Notes: generated from the sequence alone by a model not told the origin. Positions 1 to 12,118 are shown, counted from the stretch's first letter. The stretch is DNA of 64,000 nucleotides from Arcuatula senhousia (GCA_963971305.1 OZ020307.1:10243501-10307500), one strand, 5' to 3'. Numbers and translations are program-made.

Positions 1-284
1 AGATAAGATATTTTATAGTTAACTTCTTTCGCTATTAATAATAATAATTTAATTAATTAACAATAAAAGAATAAATTCAGCTGTTGAATAAAACTTTTTG
101 CCGTAGTGAGTGTCCCGGCTAAAGAGAACTCGATCTCTTCTGTATACACTCCTATGCTCTTAAGAATTATCTGACACATAAATTGTAAACAATGTGTAAA
201 CAGTTTATTTCTCCCGATGAAATATCTTCCGAAGTCATGATTAAATGCATTATTTACAGAATAAAGCTGGATATTAAATCTATC

Positions 285-1183
285 ATAAAATTTAGAGATG
301 ACAAAGACCAACTTCAGCGAGACCTGGACAGATTACAGCAATGGGAGAAGGACTGGTTAATGGAGTTTAATCCTGATAAGTGTGAAGTAATTACCATCAC
401 AAACAAACACAAAACCATCAGCGGAGCTTACTTCATACACCAACAATAACTAAACGAAACAGACAAGGCAAAATATCTTGGCATCACCATTGACTCCAAA
501 CTTAACTGGAACTATCATACTTATACCACCACTAAAAAGGCAAGTAACACCACAGCCTTTCTCAGAAGAAACCTGTCCTCATGCCCAAGAACCATCAAAC
601 TACAATCATATAAGAGCCTAGTCAGACCACAGCTGGAGTACGCAGGGGTTGTATGGGATAACACAACCAAGAAAAACATCAGTGCCATTGAGAAAGTGCA
701 GAGAAGAGCGGCACGGTATATCATGGGTGATTACAAGCAGACTAGCAGTGTGACGTCTATGCTTGAAGAGCTCCAACTAGAAACACTACAAGAACGTCGC
801 TCCAGACAACGAGCTATCATGATGTACCGTATTGTCAACAATCTCATAGACATACACTCATCCCAGATCTTACATCCGACTGGAGCATCTACTAGAGGTC
901 ACTTGACAAGATTCTTACCACCTTTCTGTCAAGTGAACAGCTACAAAGACTCGTTCTTTCCATCAGCTATCACCATCTGGAACGGGCTGCCACAACAACT
1001 AGTATCAGCTGACTCCTTGGATACTTTCAAGGATGGAGTCAGCCAGCTCAGGTTTTGCTGAGCTTCCGTATTGTTTTTAACCTGTAAATAGTGCCTTCCG
1101 CCATACACCGTTGGCTTTTAACCTGTTGTGCGACTATGTCTTAATAGACCCAGCACAGTATTGATTCAGATTCAGATTCAGAT
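285..1183 (+). mobile_element. 5'-truncated non-LTR retrotransposon (LINE), 3' end of reverse transcriptase plus tail
   Basis: The reading frame shows the C-terminal third of a LINE reverse transcriptase of Jockey/CR1-like type. Visible blocks are DLDRLQQWEKDWLMEFNPDKC, then KYLGITID, LRPQLEYA-like VRPQLEYAGVVW, IEKVQRRAARYI and the terminal SAITIWNGLP. One in-frame TAA (447-449) breaks it; otherwise the frame stays open to the stop near 1059. The 3' UTR follows and ends in a short ATTCAG tandem tail (about 1164-1183), as usual for these elements. The endonuclease and the first RT motifs are missing, so it is a dead 5'-truncated copy. Clade is not resolved. Confidence 0.85.
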
Positions 1184-1287
1184 ATTATTTAATAATATGT
1201 CAAATCATGTAGTTATGAAATATTATCCATAAAATATTTTCCCCTTTAAACCAACATCCAAAATACAAATACAAAAAGTAAAAACCC

Positions 1288-1918
1288 ATGGATAAACAAG
1301 TCAGTGAGATCACTTATTAGAAAAAGAAACAAATATTTCAAGAAAATGAAACAATATCCATCAAAGAAACATACAGATCAGTACAAAGAAACAAAACGCC
1401 GTCTACAGAAAGAAACTAGGAAAGCCTACTGGGAATATTTGAAAACAGACGAAACATCAGCCGAGTTACCATGCTTTATAAGATAAACAACAACTTAGTA
1501 GCAATTGACCCAAAACTTTACCTTGCAACCCAGACACATTTTCAGACAAGACTCACACACTCGTTACAGTTTCAATTATTCTCCACTAGAATAAACTATC
1601 ATAAATACAGTTTTTTCCACACACTGTTTTACTTTGGAACTCACTCCCATACTCAGTTGTAAGTGTCGGATCCTTGGACCAGTTCAAATCACAGGTCCAA
1701 GGACTTCAATTCTAAGCACCTCCCTGGATCTGTAAATAGTGTATATATGTTCAAAATTTATTTATTATTCATTTATTTTTTCATAGTAGTTTTTCTTTTG
1801 TTTGTAACTTATTTATTCATAATTATTCCTTTCTGTTCACGCTGCGCCGGCATAATAGTCATCAGTGTTTTGATGGATTGCCGTAGAGATGTAGATGTAG
1901 ATAGATGTAGAACATGAT
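1288..1918 (+). mobile_element. Rearranged LINE remnant
   Basis: Two pieces of a LINE ORF2 are fused. Positions 1288-1486 encode PWINKSVRSLIRKRNKYFKK and following basic residues, typical of the segment between endonuclease and reverse transcriptase. From 1471 in another frame comes the RT C-terminus (MLYKINNNLVAIDP), which runs to a frameshift near 1610. The palm domain between them is deleted. The 3' UTR ends in a TAGATG tandem tail (1887-1913). Clearly non-functional. Confidence 0.75.
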
Positions 1919-2924
1919 AGGGACCTGGAAGAAATATCACAGGTTATTGAATATCACAAAAGTAAGAAATTATTTCTTACACAATAATTAAGTTATAAAA
2001 ATAACTTTGAGTTATATTAGATTGTTAGAATTTTCTGTCCGCTTGGGTTGCATAAATTATTTTTTTTAAAATGCAACTCTTTATTTGATATCTTCACTAC
2101 ATGGACCTATATCTATTTGCCGTAATAATAAGTGCCGTAAAAATAAGAAAATTCTTATTGTTACGGTCGTAAACGATTCGGTCTCCGTCCCGTCATCCGT
2201 TTCCGATTTTCGTCTTTGCCGTAACAATAAGAATTTCTTATTGTTACGGTTTTGCCCAAATTTGCCGTAACCGTATCCTGTGCCAATGTAAAAAGCATTA
2301 GAACCTTTAACAATGTGTCAACTTAGTTTAGAAGGTTTGTTTTACTCTATTGTTCATATTATCCCCCCTTTTTAAGGATCTCTTAAACACAGTTTTTAAT
2401 GAGTATATTGCCAAATAACATTTTAGAAAACATATTTGGTATGTTTACTGTAAGGCAAACTTGAAACAAAAACAGAAAATTATATTTAAATCAAAAAATA
2501 ATAGCGCAGAAAATTCCTCCACAAAAAGGGGGGAAATTCGACCTTCATGTAAATTTATTAAATTATTAATGATAAACGGTAGTACTATCGAAACTTTTTC
2601 AATTTAAATATTTGTTTAGACATTATATCATATGTTTCCCACCAGTTGTTTCAATTTTGACTACAAATAAATACGGAAATGAAAAACACTTTTACGGTTG
2701 TTTTTTTAGTTGTTTTCGCCTATTGACCTTTGACCTTGAATTTCTGAAAACTCGACCAACTCTGATTCTTACGACAAGCATATTTCGATTGCTTAGTTCC
2801 TGCTCTTTCCAACGATATATAATATGTGAGTATGTTCGGTGGGGACATTAAATTTTTCAAATCAAGGTGCCGTCTACTCTACTACATTCTTAGCTCATTC
2901 GTGGGCGTCTTGATTGACAATAAA
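1919..2924. other. No gene seen; small interspersed palindromic motif
   Basis: No coding exon or known element is recognised. Positions 2117-2275 carry several copies of GCCGTAACAATAAG-like sequence in both orientations. One perfect 17-bp inverted pair lies at 2150-2166 and 2219-2235, so the stretch can fold back. Confidence 0.4.
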
Positions 2925-2946
2925 GAATTTGTTGTTGTTGTTGTTA
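2925..2946. repeat. TTG trinucleotide microsatellite
   Basis: About seven TTG units in a row. It directly precedes the GGATGC-minisatellite repeat unit and may be part of it. Confidence 0.8.
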
Positions 2947-3265
2947 TATAGGGTTTGAACAGTTACAGTTAATGGGTTCTCAATTAAAATTTAAAATTCT
3001 CATTTCCAGTTAAACCCCCAAAATCTATCAAAAAGAAAACAAAACTGCCGTTTTGTCAGAAAAGATGCTAATCAAATTGTTTATGTTTGTTTTGGAACAC
3101 AAGGAAACTTTTCAAGGGAATAAATCTTTAAATGGCATCTGAGATGAGGTGCAACTGTCATATCACATTTTTATTCTGTCTTTTTTTACCAAACAATTAC
3201 TGGACTCCAGGAAACATATAAAATTTTGGTTTTAGCATACAAACTTTGCATGTATGCTGAATCAT

Positions 3266-3632
3266 ACTTTATACTTAACTCGTGGCATCCAAATTCAAGT
3301 TGGATGCTGGCATCCTAATTTAATGACCCTGACATAGTATTCTATCTTAACCATTTGTTCATGTCTGAATTAGACTGGATGCTGGCATCCAAATTTGGCT
3401 GGATGCTGATATCAGATTTTGACTGGCATCCTGATTGCGGATGCTGGCATCCAAATTTGGCTGGATGCTGATCTCAGATTTTGGCTGGATGCTGGCATCC
3501 AAATTTGGCTGGATGCTGATCTCAGATTTTGGCTGGATGCTGGCATCCAAATTTGAATGGATGCTGGCATCTGAATTTTGGGGTGAGTGCTGTTGAATTG
3601 AATGTTGGCATTAGATTTTAACTTCATTTGAT
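3266..3632. repeat. GGATGC-core minisatellite, copy 1
   Basis: Tandem units built on GGATGCTGGCATCC, alternating with GGATGCTGAT-type variants, about 24-48 bp apart. The core is nearly self-complementary. Upstream, 2966-2998 contains AATGGGTTCTCAATTAAAAT and following bases. The reverse complement of that segment flanks the second GGATGC array (20905-20938). The two loci are therefore copies of one dispersed repeat in opposite orientation. Confidence 0.8.
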
Positions 3633-4195
3633 GCTGACCAAAGCACTATTGACAGGTTTGCTATAGCAGGGAGGAACTGCTTATCACTCTGAAACACCTG
3701 AGTTAACTCTTGATTATGCTACTGGTTATGTATGGGTCTGTTAGTCTAGTGTAGTCTTTTGTTATGAAAATTTTATGTTTAACTAATTTTGTATGATAGT
3801 TTCAACTATTCAATTGTAGGGCTGTCAAATTTTTTAGATGAAAATATGCAGATCTGATAAAAAAAGAGCAAAGATCAAAGGAAAAAGCTGCCAAACAGCA
3901 AATGTGTGTGACAATTGTTTGAGTCTCTTAACCCACAAACTGAACAAATAAATTGCAGACCCCCTAATCAAAATTTTCATACTAAATCACAAGAATTTAA
4001 AAAATAAATTATGATACAAATAAACGAATGAATAACTGTACTTTCGATTGTTCATACATGCATGAATGAAGGAATATAGGTGTTCAAAATAATGTTAACC
4101 TTGTACAATAAACTGTTAACACAGAGACATGTCTCGCCTGTCGCAACTGGACACAGTATAAAACTAGGAAAAACTGTTTTAGCGCACTAAAACTG

Positions 4196-5404
4196 ATGTC
4201 TCCCCTTCCTTAAATAACACAAGTTCAACCTTGAGGTCAAAAGGTCAAAGTCACAATAACATACATTGTACAACAAATTGTTTAATCATTCTAAAGCCTG
4301 ATGTAAAAGGATAAAAAAGTTATGGCCTGGAAAGCTTTGCATGCCAAATTAGCATTTATTTGACATTGTAGTCACAGGTCAAGGTCATTAAAGTTAGTGA
4401 CACATTGTTCCCATGATGACACATTATCATGTCAAAAATCAAAGCTTTTTTTTTAAAGGATTAAAATATATATGGCCTAGACATGTTTAACATGTAAAAA
4501 TAGCATTAATTTTATCTTGAAGTCAAAGGTCAAGGTCATATGAAGGTCATTGTGGTAGGCGCCCCATCATCTCATGGTGATACATGCACATGTCAAATAT
4601 TATCCACATGCCAAATATCAAAGCCCTTTGTTAAAGAACCAAAAACCAAAAAAGTTATGGCCCAAAACACTTTGGATGTAAATTTAACATTAATTTGACC
4701 TTGAGGTAAAAGGTCAAGGTCATATGAAGGTCATTCTGGTATGCAACACATCGTCTCATGGCGATACATTCACATGTCAAATATCATAGCCCTATGTCAA
4801 AGAACAAAAAAGTTATGGCACATACACACTTTCCATATAAAATTAGCATTTATTTAACCTTTAGGTCAAAGGTCAAGGTCATATGAAGTTCATTCTGGTA
4901 CCCAACACATTGTCTCATGGTGATACATCCACATGCCAAAAATCAAAGTCCTTTGTCAAAGAACAAAAAAGTTATGGCCCGGAACACTTGGATGTAAAAT
5001 TAGCATTAATTGACCTTGAGGTAAAATGTCAAGGTCATATGAAGGTCATTCTGGTATGCGACACATCGTCTACTGGTGATACATCAACATGTCAAATATC
5101 AAAGTCCTTTGTCAAAGAACAAAAAAGTTATGGACTGGAACACTTTGGATGGAAAATTAGCATTAATTTGACCTTGAGGTCAAAGGTCAAGGTCATACGA
5201 AGGTCATTCTGGTATGCGACACATCGTCTTATGGTGATACATCCACATGCCAAATATCAAAGCCCTATCTCAAAGAATAAAAAAGTTATGGCCCGGACAC
5301 GCTTTGTATGAGAAGAAGAAGAAGAAGAAGAAGAAGAAGAAGAAGAAGAAGAAGAAGAACTGACACAAAAACAATATGTCCCCCCTTCTGGGAAGGGGAG
5401 ACAT
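4196..5404 (+). mobile_element. Tandem-core element B nested in element A (ATGTCTCCCC family)
   Basis: Perfect 14-bp terminal inverted repeats, ATGTCTCCCCTTCC and GGAAGGGGAGACAT, bound the element. The core is about six degenerate ~165-175 bp units (TTGACCTTGAGGTCAAAGG type). A GAA microsatellite (5312-5358) and a terminal hairpin (5375-5404) follow. The 142-codon open frame over 4883-5311 is only the repeat read through. Confidence 0.7.
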
Positions 5405-6032
5405 AATGAAGTAATAATCCTCCTTAAACTGATCTTAACTAATGCTTAAGCAGCTGCATACCAAATATAAATGGTGAACCATAACTGCTTTATAAAAAAC
5501 ACTCCTGACATAAGTAAAAAGTTAAAAAGTGTAAAATCTCAAAGTCAGTAGACTGTGACTGCAGGATCATACAGACAAAATACTTTTGAAATTGATCTGT
5601 ACCGATGCTAATGCAATTGCATACCCAATATCAATGATGTACCATAACTGCTTCATGTTAAACAGACTTAAGAAAAAAGGTTAACCTCGGCCAAATCAGT
5701 GTAAAATTTCAAAGTCAGTAGACCGTGACTGCTGGAGCATACAGGTGAAATCCTTTTAAAACTGATCTGTACTGATGCTGATGCAACCGCATACCAAATA
5801 TCAATGGTGTAACATAACTGCTTCATGTTAAACAGACTTAAGAAATAAGGTTAACCTCGGCCAAATCAGTGTAAAATTTCAAAGTCAGTAGACCGTGACT
5901 GCAGGAGCATACAGGTGAAATCCTTTTAAAACTGATCTGTACTGATGCTGATGCAACTGCATACCAAATATCAATGGTGTAACATAACTAGTTCACATAA
6001 AACAGACTTAAGCAAAAACTTTAACCAATTGT

Positions 6033-6064
6033 GGACGCCGCCGCCGCCGTCGCCGTCGCCGCCG
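6033..6064. repeat. GCC/GTCGCC microsatellite
   Basis: GCC-rich tandem stretch just inside the hairpin end of element A. Confidence 0.75.
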
Positions 6065-6413
6065 GAATCACCATACCTAAGTCTCGCTTTTTGCGACATT
6101 CGTCGCAGGCGAGACAAAAAAAAACCCAAACAATTCCTTCAACACTGCCTTATTTGTTTACATTGGAAACAGCGTTGATAAAAGTATGAAAGGATCTGGC
6201 TATGACATTTTGACCAATCAAAAATGACGAATGTCTGATAAGAATTATTGTAATTTAAATTGTCCAATTAAATGTAACAATTGATTAATATACTGGTTCG
6301 GGAAACCACATGTTTGCTATATGTATATATAAGGCATAATGTCAGACACATGTACATCAAATAGAGGTTTTATATATGAGAGCCTGTAAACTAAACTCAA
6401 AATAATGTCTTTC

Positions 6414-6580
6414 TTATGTTTCCTCTTTTCTTTCTGACTTTGAAATCATTAATATACAAATACAACAGCTTATAAATGTATTTTTTTTAATTATTAAAAA
6501 AAAATTGGTTTGATTGTCTTCAACTTCTAGTGGTAACAGGACACCTGAACACATAATCAACTTCTTCTTCTGGTCAACAT
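6414..6580 (-). CDS. Possible last exon of an unrecognised minus-strand gene
   Basis: On the minus strand a pyrimidine-rich tract ending TTTTTCAG precedes an open frame that begins (G)AT GTT GAC. It encodes DVDQKKKLIMCSGVLLPLEV, then EDNQTN and a less convincing tail to a stop at 6414. Phase 1 entry fits the donor of the exon at 10450-10530. It lies exactly in the gap between elements A and C. No domain recognised. Only the first ~30 residues look coding, so the true end could be earlier. Confidence 0.35.
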
Positions 6581-6630
6581 CTGAAAAATATAGACAAAAA
6601 ATATTAAATAACAAGTGTGGCCACTAAAAG

Positions 6631-8128
6631 TATGTCTCGCCTGCCGGCACCATCGCTAAAATCAACTACCTAAGCTTTCATTTCTTGATATAAACACAAA
6701 AAGTGTCAGTATACCTAATAACAGATGCCTAGTTATTATACTATTCAAGCAATCCATTGTCCACACAAGTATTACAAAAAGTTTTCTGTCTGAAAAAAAG
6801 ACCTAAGTTCACAGAGTCACTGGAGCGTAAAAATGGGGTCAGGGTCACATGGCATGGTGACAGTTGCGTTGTCCATAACCGCAACTGTCTGTTTACCCAA
6901 TATCAGATGCCTAGCTATTATAACTTTCCAGCAACTCATCTTCCATAAAAGTCTTACAAAAAAAAATTTCGGCCTGAAAAAGACCTAAGTTCACAGAGTC
7001 ACTGGAGCATGAAAATGGGGTCAGGGTCACACAGCATGGTGACAGTTGCATAGACCATAACCTGAACTGTTTGTATACTAAATATCAGATGCCTAGCTAT
7101 TATACTTTTCAAGCAATTCATCGTCCACAAAAGTCTTACAAAAAAGTTTACGGCCTGAAAAAAGACCTAAGTTCGCAGAGTCACTGGAGCATGAAAATGG
7201 GGTCAGGGTCACACGGCATGGTGACAGTTGCATAGACCATAACCTGAACTGTTTGTATACTAAATATCAGATGCCTAGCTATTATACTTTTCAAGCAATT
7301 TATCGTCCACAAAAGTCTTACAAAAAAGTTTATGGCCTGAAAAAAGACCTAAGTTCACAGAGTCACTGGAGCGTGAAAATGGGGTCAGGGTCAAACGGCA
7401 TGGGGACAGTTGCGTAGACCATAACCTGAACTGTCTGTATACCAAATATCAGATGCCTAGCTATTATACTTTTCAAGCAATTCATCGTCCACAAAAGTCT
7501 TACAAAAAAGTTTACGGCCTGAAAAAAGACCTAAGTTCACAGAGTCACTGGAGCGTGAAAATGGGGTCAGGGTCACATGGCATGGCAACAGTTGCGTAGA
7601 CCATACCCTCAACTGTCTGTATACCAAATATCAGATGCCTAGCTATTATACTTTTCAAGCAATTGATCGTCCACAAAAGTCTTACAAAAATGTTTATGGC
7701 CTGAAAAAAAACCTAAGTTCACAGAATCACTGGAGCGTGAAAATGGGGTCAGGGTCAAACGGCATGGCGACAGTTGCGTAGACCATACCCTCAACTGTCT
7801 GTATACCAAATATCAGATGCCTAGCTATTATACTTTTCAAGCAATTGATCGTCCACAAAAGTCTTACAAAAATGTTTATGGCCTGAAAAAAAACCTAAGT
7901 TCACAGAATCACTGGAGCGTGAAAATGGGGTCAGGGTCAAACGGCATGGCGACAGTTGCGTAGACCATACCCTCAACTGTCTGTATACCAAATATCAGAT
8001 GCCTAGCTATTATACTTTTCAAGCAATTCATCGTCCATAAAAGTCTTACAAAAAAGTTTACGCCGCCGCCGTCGCCGGAAAGTAATACCTATGTCTCGCC
8101 TTCCGCGACTATTCGTCGCAGGCGAGAC
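6631..8128 (+). mobile_element. Tandem-core, hairpin-ended element C (GTCTCGCC family)
   Basis: Left end TATGTCTCGCCTGCCGGCAC. About seven well-conserved ~181-bp tandem units (6760-8060) carry GGTCAGGGTCACA and CAGATGCCTAGCTATTATA. A short GCC microsatellite (8061-8077) and a terminal stem-loop (8091-8128) follow, with arm GCAGGCGAGAC inverse to the left end. Same architecture and end sequence as element A, with a different core repeat. Confidence 0.7.
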
Positions 8129-8426
8129 AATATACCATATCTTTTTGGGTATTTCAAGCTGAGCATCTTTTTCATTATTGCATGTTGCAAATTATGGTCT
8201 ACAATTCAATATAAAAGACTTAAAACCAGACAGGAGATGCAAATTTTTGATACCCAGTACAAATGTATTAATGTCAATTTGTAAGTTTAACATACACATT
8301 TAAAATATAAAAACAAAATAAAAGTTTCGTGTACACAACATATACATGTACATTTTTTAAATGTGTTGGTAAATACTAATATATCATAAGATTTCATAAG
8401 TCCATGTTTCTGCATTTTCATTTAAA

Positions 8427-8579
8427 AATTGAATGTTTGTATTTTGATGTTTCATTGGCGTGTAAAACCGTTGACAGTAGCACATTTTGAATGAAGCCGG
8501 CTAGCGCTTCATGTTAAAAATGTGCGACCGGGCAACGGTTTTACAACTATATTAAATATCAAAATATAAACATTCAATT
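8427..8579. mobile_element. Foldback (snap-back) MITE
   Basis: The two halves are inverted copies: AATTGAATGTTTGTATTTTG on the left and its near-complement at 8558-8579. AAAACCGTTG/CAACGGTTTT and GCACATTTT/AAAATGTGC pairs are further in, and GAAGCcggctaGCGCTTC is at the apex. It has no coding capacity, and I could not define a clear target duplication. Confidence 0.65.
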
Positions 8580-8889
8580 CTTATAATTACATTTTAATGC
8601 TTTTTTAATTTGTAACTGATTTTCTGTTTTTTTGTGGTGTATTTTCATGTATTTTCTAATTGTGCATTAATATCCTAATGTGAATTCATGTTGTGAGAAT
8701 TTACCTGGATACAAACAAATTTTAGTTGTGCGTATAGTAAGGTCATGACTGGCTATGGCCAGGTGATTCAAGTGACATTTCATCGAGGTATGAAAGACGA
8801 TTCAAGGTGTCAATTAACCAATAGAATTACTGCATTTTAATTACATGAATTATATGCACGGTAAATGTAATTATCTAACCTTAAAAATA

Positions 8890-10370
8890 AAAAGCTTCGC
8901 CGAGCGCAGCATGATACGACCGCAACATGTTGAACCCTGTACGTTTTAGGCCTAATATGGATAGTCTATTGTTCTGGACACATGCAGCCCATGGTGGACT
9001 GACAAAGGTTTTTGACACATGCGATGGACTTTCAACCCAGGGGCTAAAAATATAAATTTTGAATGTTGTATTCTACTCTTTAAAAGAATAATGTTTGGGG
9101 AAAAAATTAAAAATCGAACCAGAATTTTTTAAAAATTATGATTACAGCCCAAAAAATTTATTCTTAAATTTAGAATCTCTACCTGACAAGAATAAATTTG
9201 CAAAAAAAATTTTCAAAATCGGACCACAAATAAAAAAGCCCCATTTGGCCCCTAATTACGTAATAGGGGGAAAAAGGGGGGGTCGCAAAAATTAATTCTT
9301 AATTTTGTATTCGCTATTTGACAAGAACAAACATGCAAAAAAAATTTTCAAAATCGGACCAGAAATAAAAAAGTTTCAATTTCGGCCCCATTTGGCCCCT
9401 AATTACGTAATAAGGGGAAAAAGGGGGGGCGCGCAAAAATTAATTCTTAATTTTGTATCCGCTATTTGACAAGAACAAACATGCAAAAAAATTTTTCAAA
9501 ATCGGACCAGAAATAAAAAAGTTTCAATTTCGGCCCCTTTTGGCCCCTTATTACGTAACAGGTGAAAAAGGGGTGGGGGTCGCAAAAATAAATTCTCAAA
9601 TTTGGATTCGCTACTTGACAAAATTAAACTTGCAAAAAAAAAATTTCAAAATCGGACCACAAATAAAAAAGTTTCGATTTTGGCCCCATTTGGCCCCTAA
9701 TTACGTAATTGGGGGAAAAAGGGGGGTCGCAAAAATTAATTCTTAATTTTGTATCCGCTATTTGACAAGAACAAACATGTAAAAAAAAATTTCAAAATCG
9801 GACCACAAATAAAAAAGTTTTTATTTTGGCCCCTTTTGGCCCCTAATTACACAACGGAGAAAAAGGGGGGCGCAAAAATTCATCAGGTTCATTCTTTTAT
9901 TGTAAGAAACATTCTTGACAAATTTCACAGCATTAGGCCAACTAGGACCAAAGTTATGGTGGAAACAAGTAAAATATTTGAATTTTTTTCCCCTTTGGGG
10001 CCCCTAATTTCGAAACAAAAAAAGGGGGGACCCCCAAAATCAATCCCATTCATCCTTGTATGGTAAGGAACATCACTGTCAAATTTCATAGCAATTGGAT
10101 AACTAGAACTAAAGTTATTGTGGAAACAAACAAAAAAGTAGTATTTTTGGCCTTTTTTTGGCCCCTAATTTCTAAACGAAAAATGGGGGGACCCCCAAAA
10201 TCAATCCCATGCATCCTTTTATGGTAAGGAACATCATTGTAAAGTTTCATAGCAATCGGATAACTGGAACTAAAGTTATTGTGGAAACACTAAAAAGTTA
10301 ACAGACAACGACGACGACGACGACGACAGCATCATACCATAATACGTCCGCAAATTTTTTGCGGTCGTAT
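8890..10370 (+). mobile_element. Tandem-core, hairpin-ended element D (ATACGACCGCAA family)
   Basis: Left end ATGATACGACCGCAACATG (8911 on) is inverse to the right stem-loop at 10342-10370 (TACGTCCGCAAA...TTTGCGGTCGTAT). Inside are about six ~147-bp units with GGCCCCTAATTACGTAA (9090-9870), then about two and a half ~170-bp units of a second type (9880-10290). A GAC microsatellite (10301-10328) follows. A minus-strand fragment of the same left end lies at 32035-32175. Exact left boundary uncertain. Confidence 0.65.
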
Positions 10371-10449
10371 AAAAACTAATAAACTACTGTCATGACTTTG
10401 CAAAAGTTGAAAAAAAAATATAAACAAATAAGTTAAAATAAAGTTTAAC

Positions 10450-10530
10450 CTGTCACATTCATATCACATCTATCATCCTCTTTTTCAATCCTCATTCTTT
10501 TTCTGGATTTAAATATCTTCTTGAATAGGC
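10450..10530 (-). CDS. Possible internal exon of an unrecognised minus-strand gene
   Basis: Minus-strand acceptor CAATTATTTTTTAG precedes an 81-nt open exon encoding GLFKKIFKSRKRMRIEKEDD then RCDMNVTG, followed by a GTTAAA donor. It enters and leaves in phase 1, matching the exons at 11622-11797 and 6414-6580. It sits just beyond the end of element D. Highly basic; no family recognised. Confidence 0.4.
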
Positions 10531-10559
10531 CTAAAAAATAATTGAAACAATTTTACAGT

Positions 10560-11240
10560 ACTATTTACAATGATGTACATGTATTGAGAAATTGTTTTTT
10601 TTTTTTTAAATACACATTAATTTCCTATGTCATGTATGTTATAAAAGACAAGAAAATAATTCATGTACATTCAAGTTAAAATAACATTTATACATGAATG
10701 TATGATAATCTATAAGGCTAAAACCACTATTTTGGGCATTTAACATGTTTAAGGGGCCATATCCCTATAGGGGGTTATCTGACAATGTTGGCCCAATGGA
10801 CAATTTTGTATAGCTTAATAAGCTGAACATTGTGCAAAACTTTTGAAATATCATAACTTTAATATCTTATACAAGAATAGTTCTTGAGAAGTGCAAAATG
10901 CAGAAAAATCAAGAACTAGAATGGTGGTCTTCCATGGAAGACATATGTCGCCTATGTCTTAAAAATAAATGATAAACAGGAAGTAGATGAGTTACTGACA
11001 TAAAATCGCTTCACACCTTAACATAAGACTATAGAACAAATTTAAGCTATCCCAAATATTGATCAAGAGGCTGTGTTATATGTTTTTTGTCTTGAAGGGG
11101 ATCTTTCTTTGACATTTCAGGACTTGTTTTGAATCTTAAGCATTGTATTTTTTTTATCTGTGGCCAATTGCAAGACAGCAAGCAGTGGCCAATGGTCATG
11201 TCAAGACAGTGAGACTGCTGGCTGTTTTTCATTGCAAATT
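10560..11240. repeat. Dispersed repeat fragments, no gene seen
   Basis: 10911-11060 contains AACTAGAATGG and GTCTTCCATGGAAGAC, and is about 75% like 12119-12290 in direct orientation. 11160-11240 (GACTGCTGGCTGTTTTTCATTG core) recurs near 26190-26290 and inverted at 32260-32330. The 79-codon open frame over 11160-11399 is therefore repeat, not a gene. Confidence 0.5.
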
Positions 11241-11621
11241 TTAAAATTGCTGTTGTTAATGAAGGTTGTGTTGCTTTCACCTACAAATGTATTCCACATC
11301 TCACTATCTACTGTTGAAGTAAAAGTTTTATCAAAATCCCTTGAAAGGTTTGAGGAGAATTATTTGCTAGAGAACTGTTTGTTGATAGCACTCTGTTAAT
11401 ATATAATAAATATAAAGCCATGTTTACATGTGTAATTTAATAAATGGACCCAACTGTTGAAGTAGTGCCCAAACTAAGTAAAGTAAAGAATGATTGATAA
11501 CATGTACATCGTCATGTATGTATACCACAGGGTCCACAAAATAAGATTAATGCATACAATGTACAATATGTACAGTAGATTCATTTAAGTGCAATGTACA
11601 ATGTATATAAATAGTCATTAC

Positions 11622-11797
11622 CTGATTTGACTGCATTTTCCTCATATCCATCTATAGCTATAAGTAAAATCATGCTGTCATCTTCAAATTCCTCATCAGG
11701 AAATATAATTTGCATCTGATTCATCACTGTCATGACTGTACATGTATGCATCGTTTTCCTCCAGAATATGAATGTCTCTAATCATTTTTAAATGTAC
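11622..11797 (-). pseudogene. Possible exon of an unrecognised minus-strand gene, frame broken once
   Basis: On the minus strand a good acceptor (TTTTATTTGTAG) opens a frame with MIRDIHILEENDAYMYSHDS that stops at TGATGA. A second frame continues at once with FPDEEFEDDSMILLIAIDGY and reaches a GTAATG donor in phase 1. Both halves are acidic and look like one protein separated by a one-base shift. The 3' half joins in phase to the exon at 10450-10530. It could be a decayed exon, an allele, a sequencing error, or two unrelated open stretches. Confidence 0.3.
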
Positions 11798-12118
11798 CTA
11801 CAAATAAAATGAAAAATATGGTACTAAATTTAGTGACAATAATATAAATTAATTTAGCTCCTTTGACAAAATGTTTGACATACATGTAATTAAGGGTCCA
11901 AAATGTTGTAAACTTGTAATGGAGCAAGTTGAAAATTTAAAACAATGTTGCAGTATACCCTTTAAAACACATTTATAGATAGCTCAGAAAAGTGAAATAA
12001 ACCTAAAAATGCTGTTGGTTCTTGTTTATTTGTGTGTTAATAAAAAATAATAGTGCTGTAATTTTATTGAGGAATGTGCTCTATACTAATTTGGAGAAAA
12101 CCACTCACAAATCCTCAA

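Larger units (their letters stand above)
4131..6115 (+). mobile_element. Tandem-core, hairpin-ended element A (GTCTCGCC family)
   Basis: It starts with GTCTCGCCTGTCGCAAC. It contains about three ~180-bp tandem units (5425-6020) and a GCC/GTC microsatellite (6033-6064). It ends in an imperfect hairpin (6081-6115) whose outer arm GGCGAGAC is the inverse of the left end. This order (short inverted ends, tandem core, microsatellite, terminal stem-loop) is known for non-autonomous Helentron-like elements and the bivalve 'pearl' repeats; the assignment is inferred. Element B is inserted in its left part. Confidence 0.6.

Noticed and set aside
4883..5311. A 142-codon open frame
   Set aside because: It is read-through of the tandem core of element B.
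9453..10066. Two open frames of ~100 codons (KIGPQIKKF repeated)
   Set aside because: They come from the 147-bp core repeat of element D.
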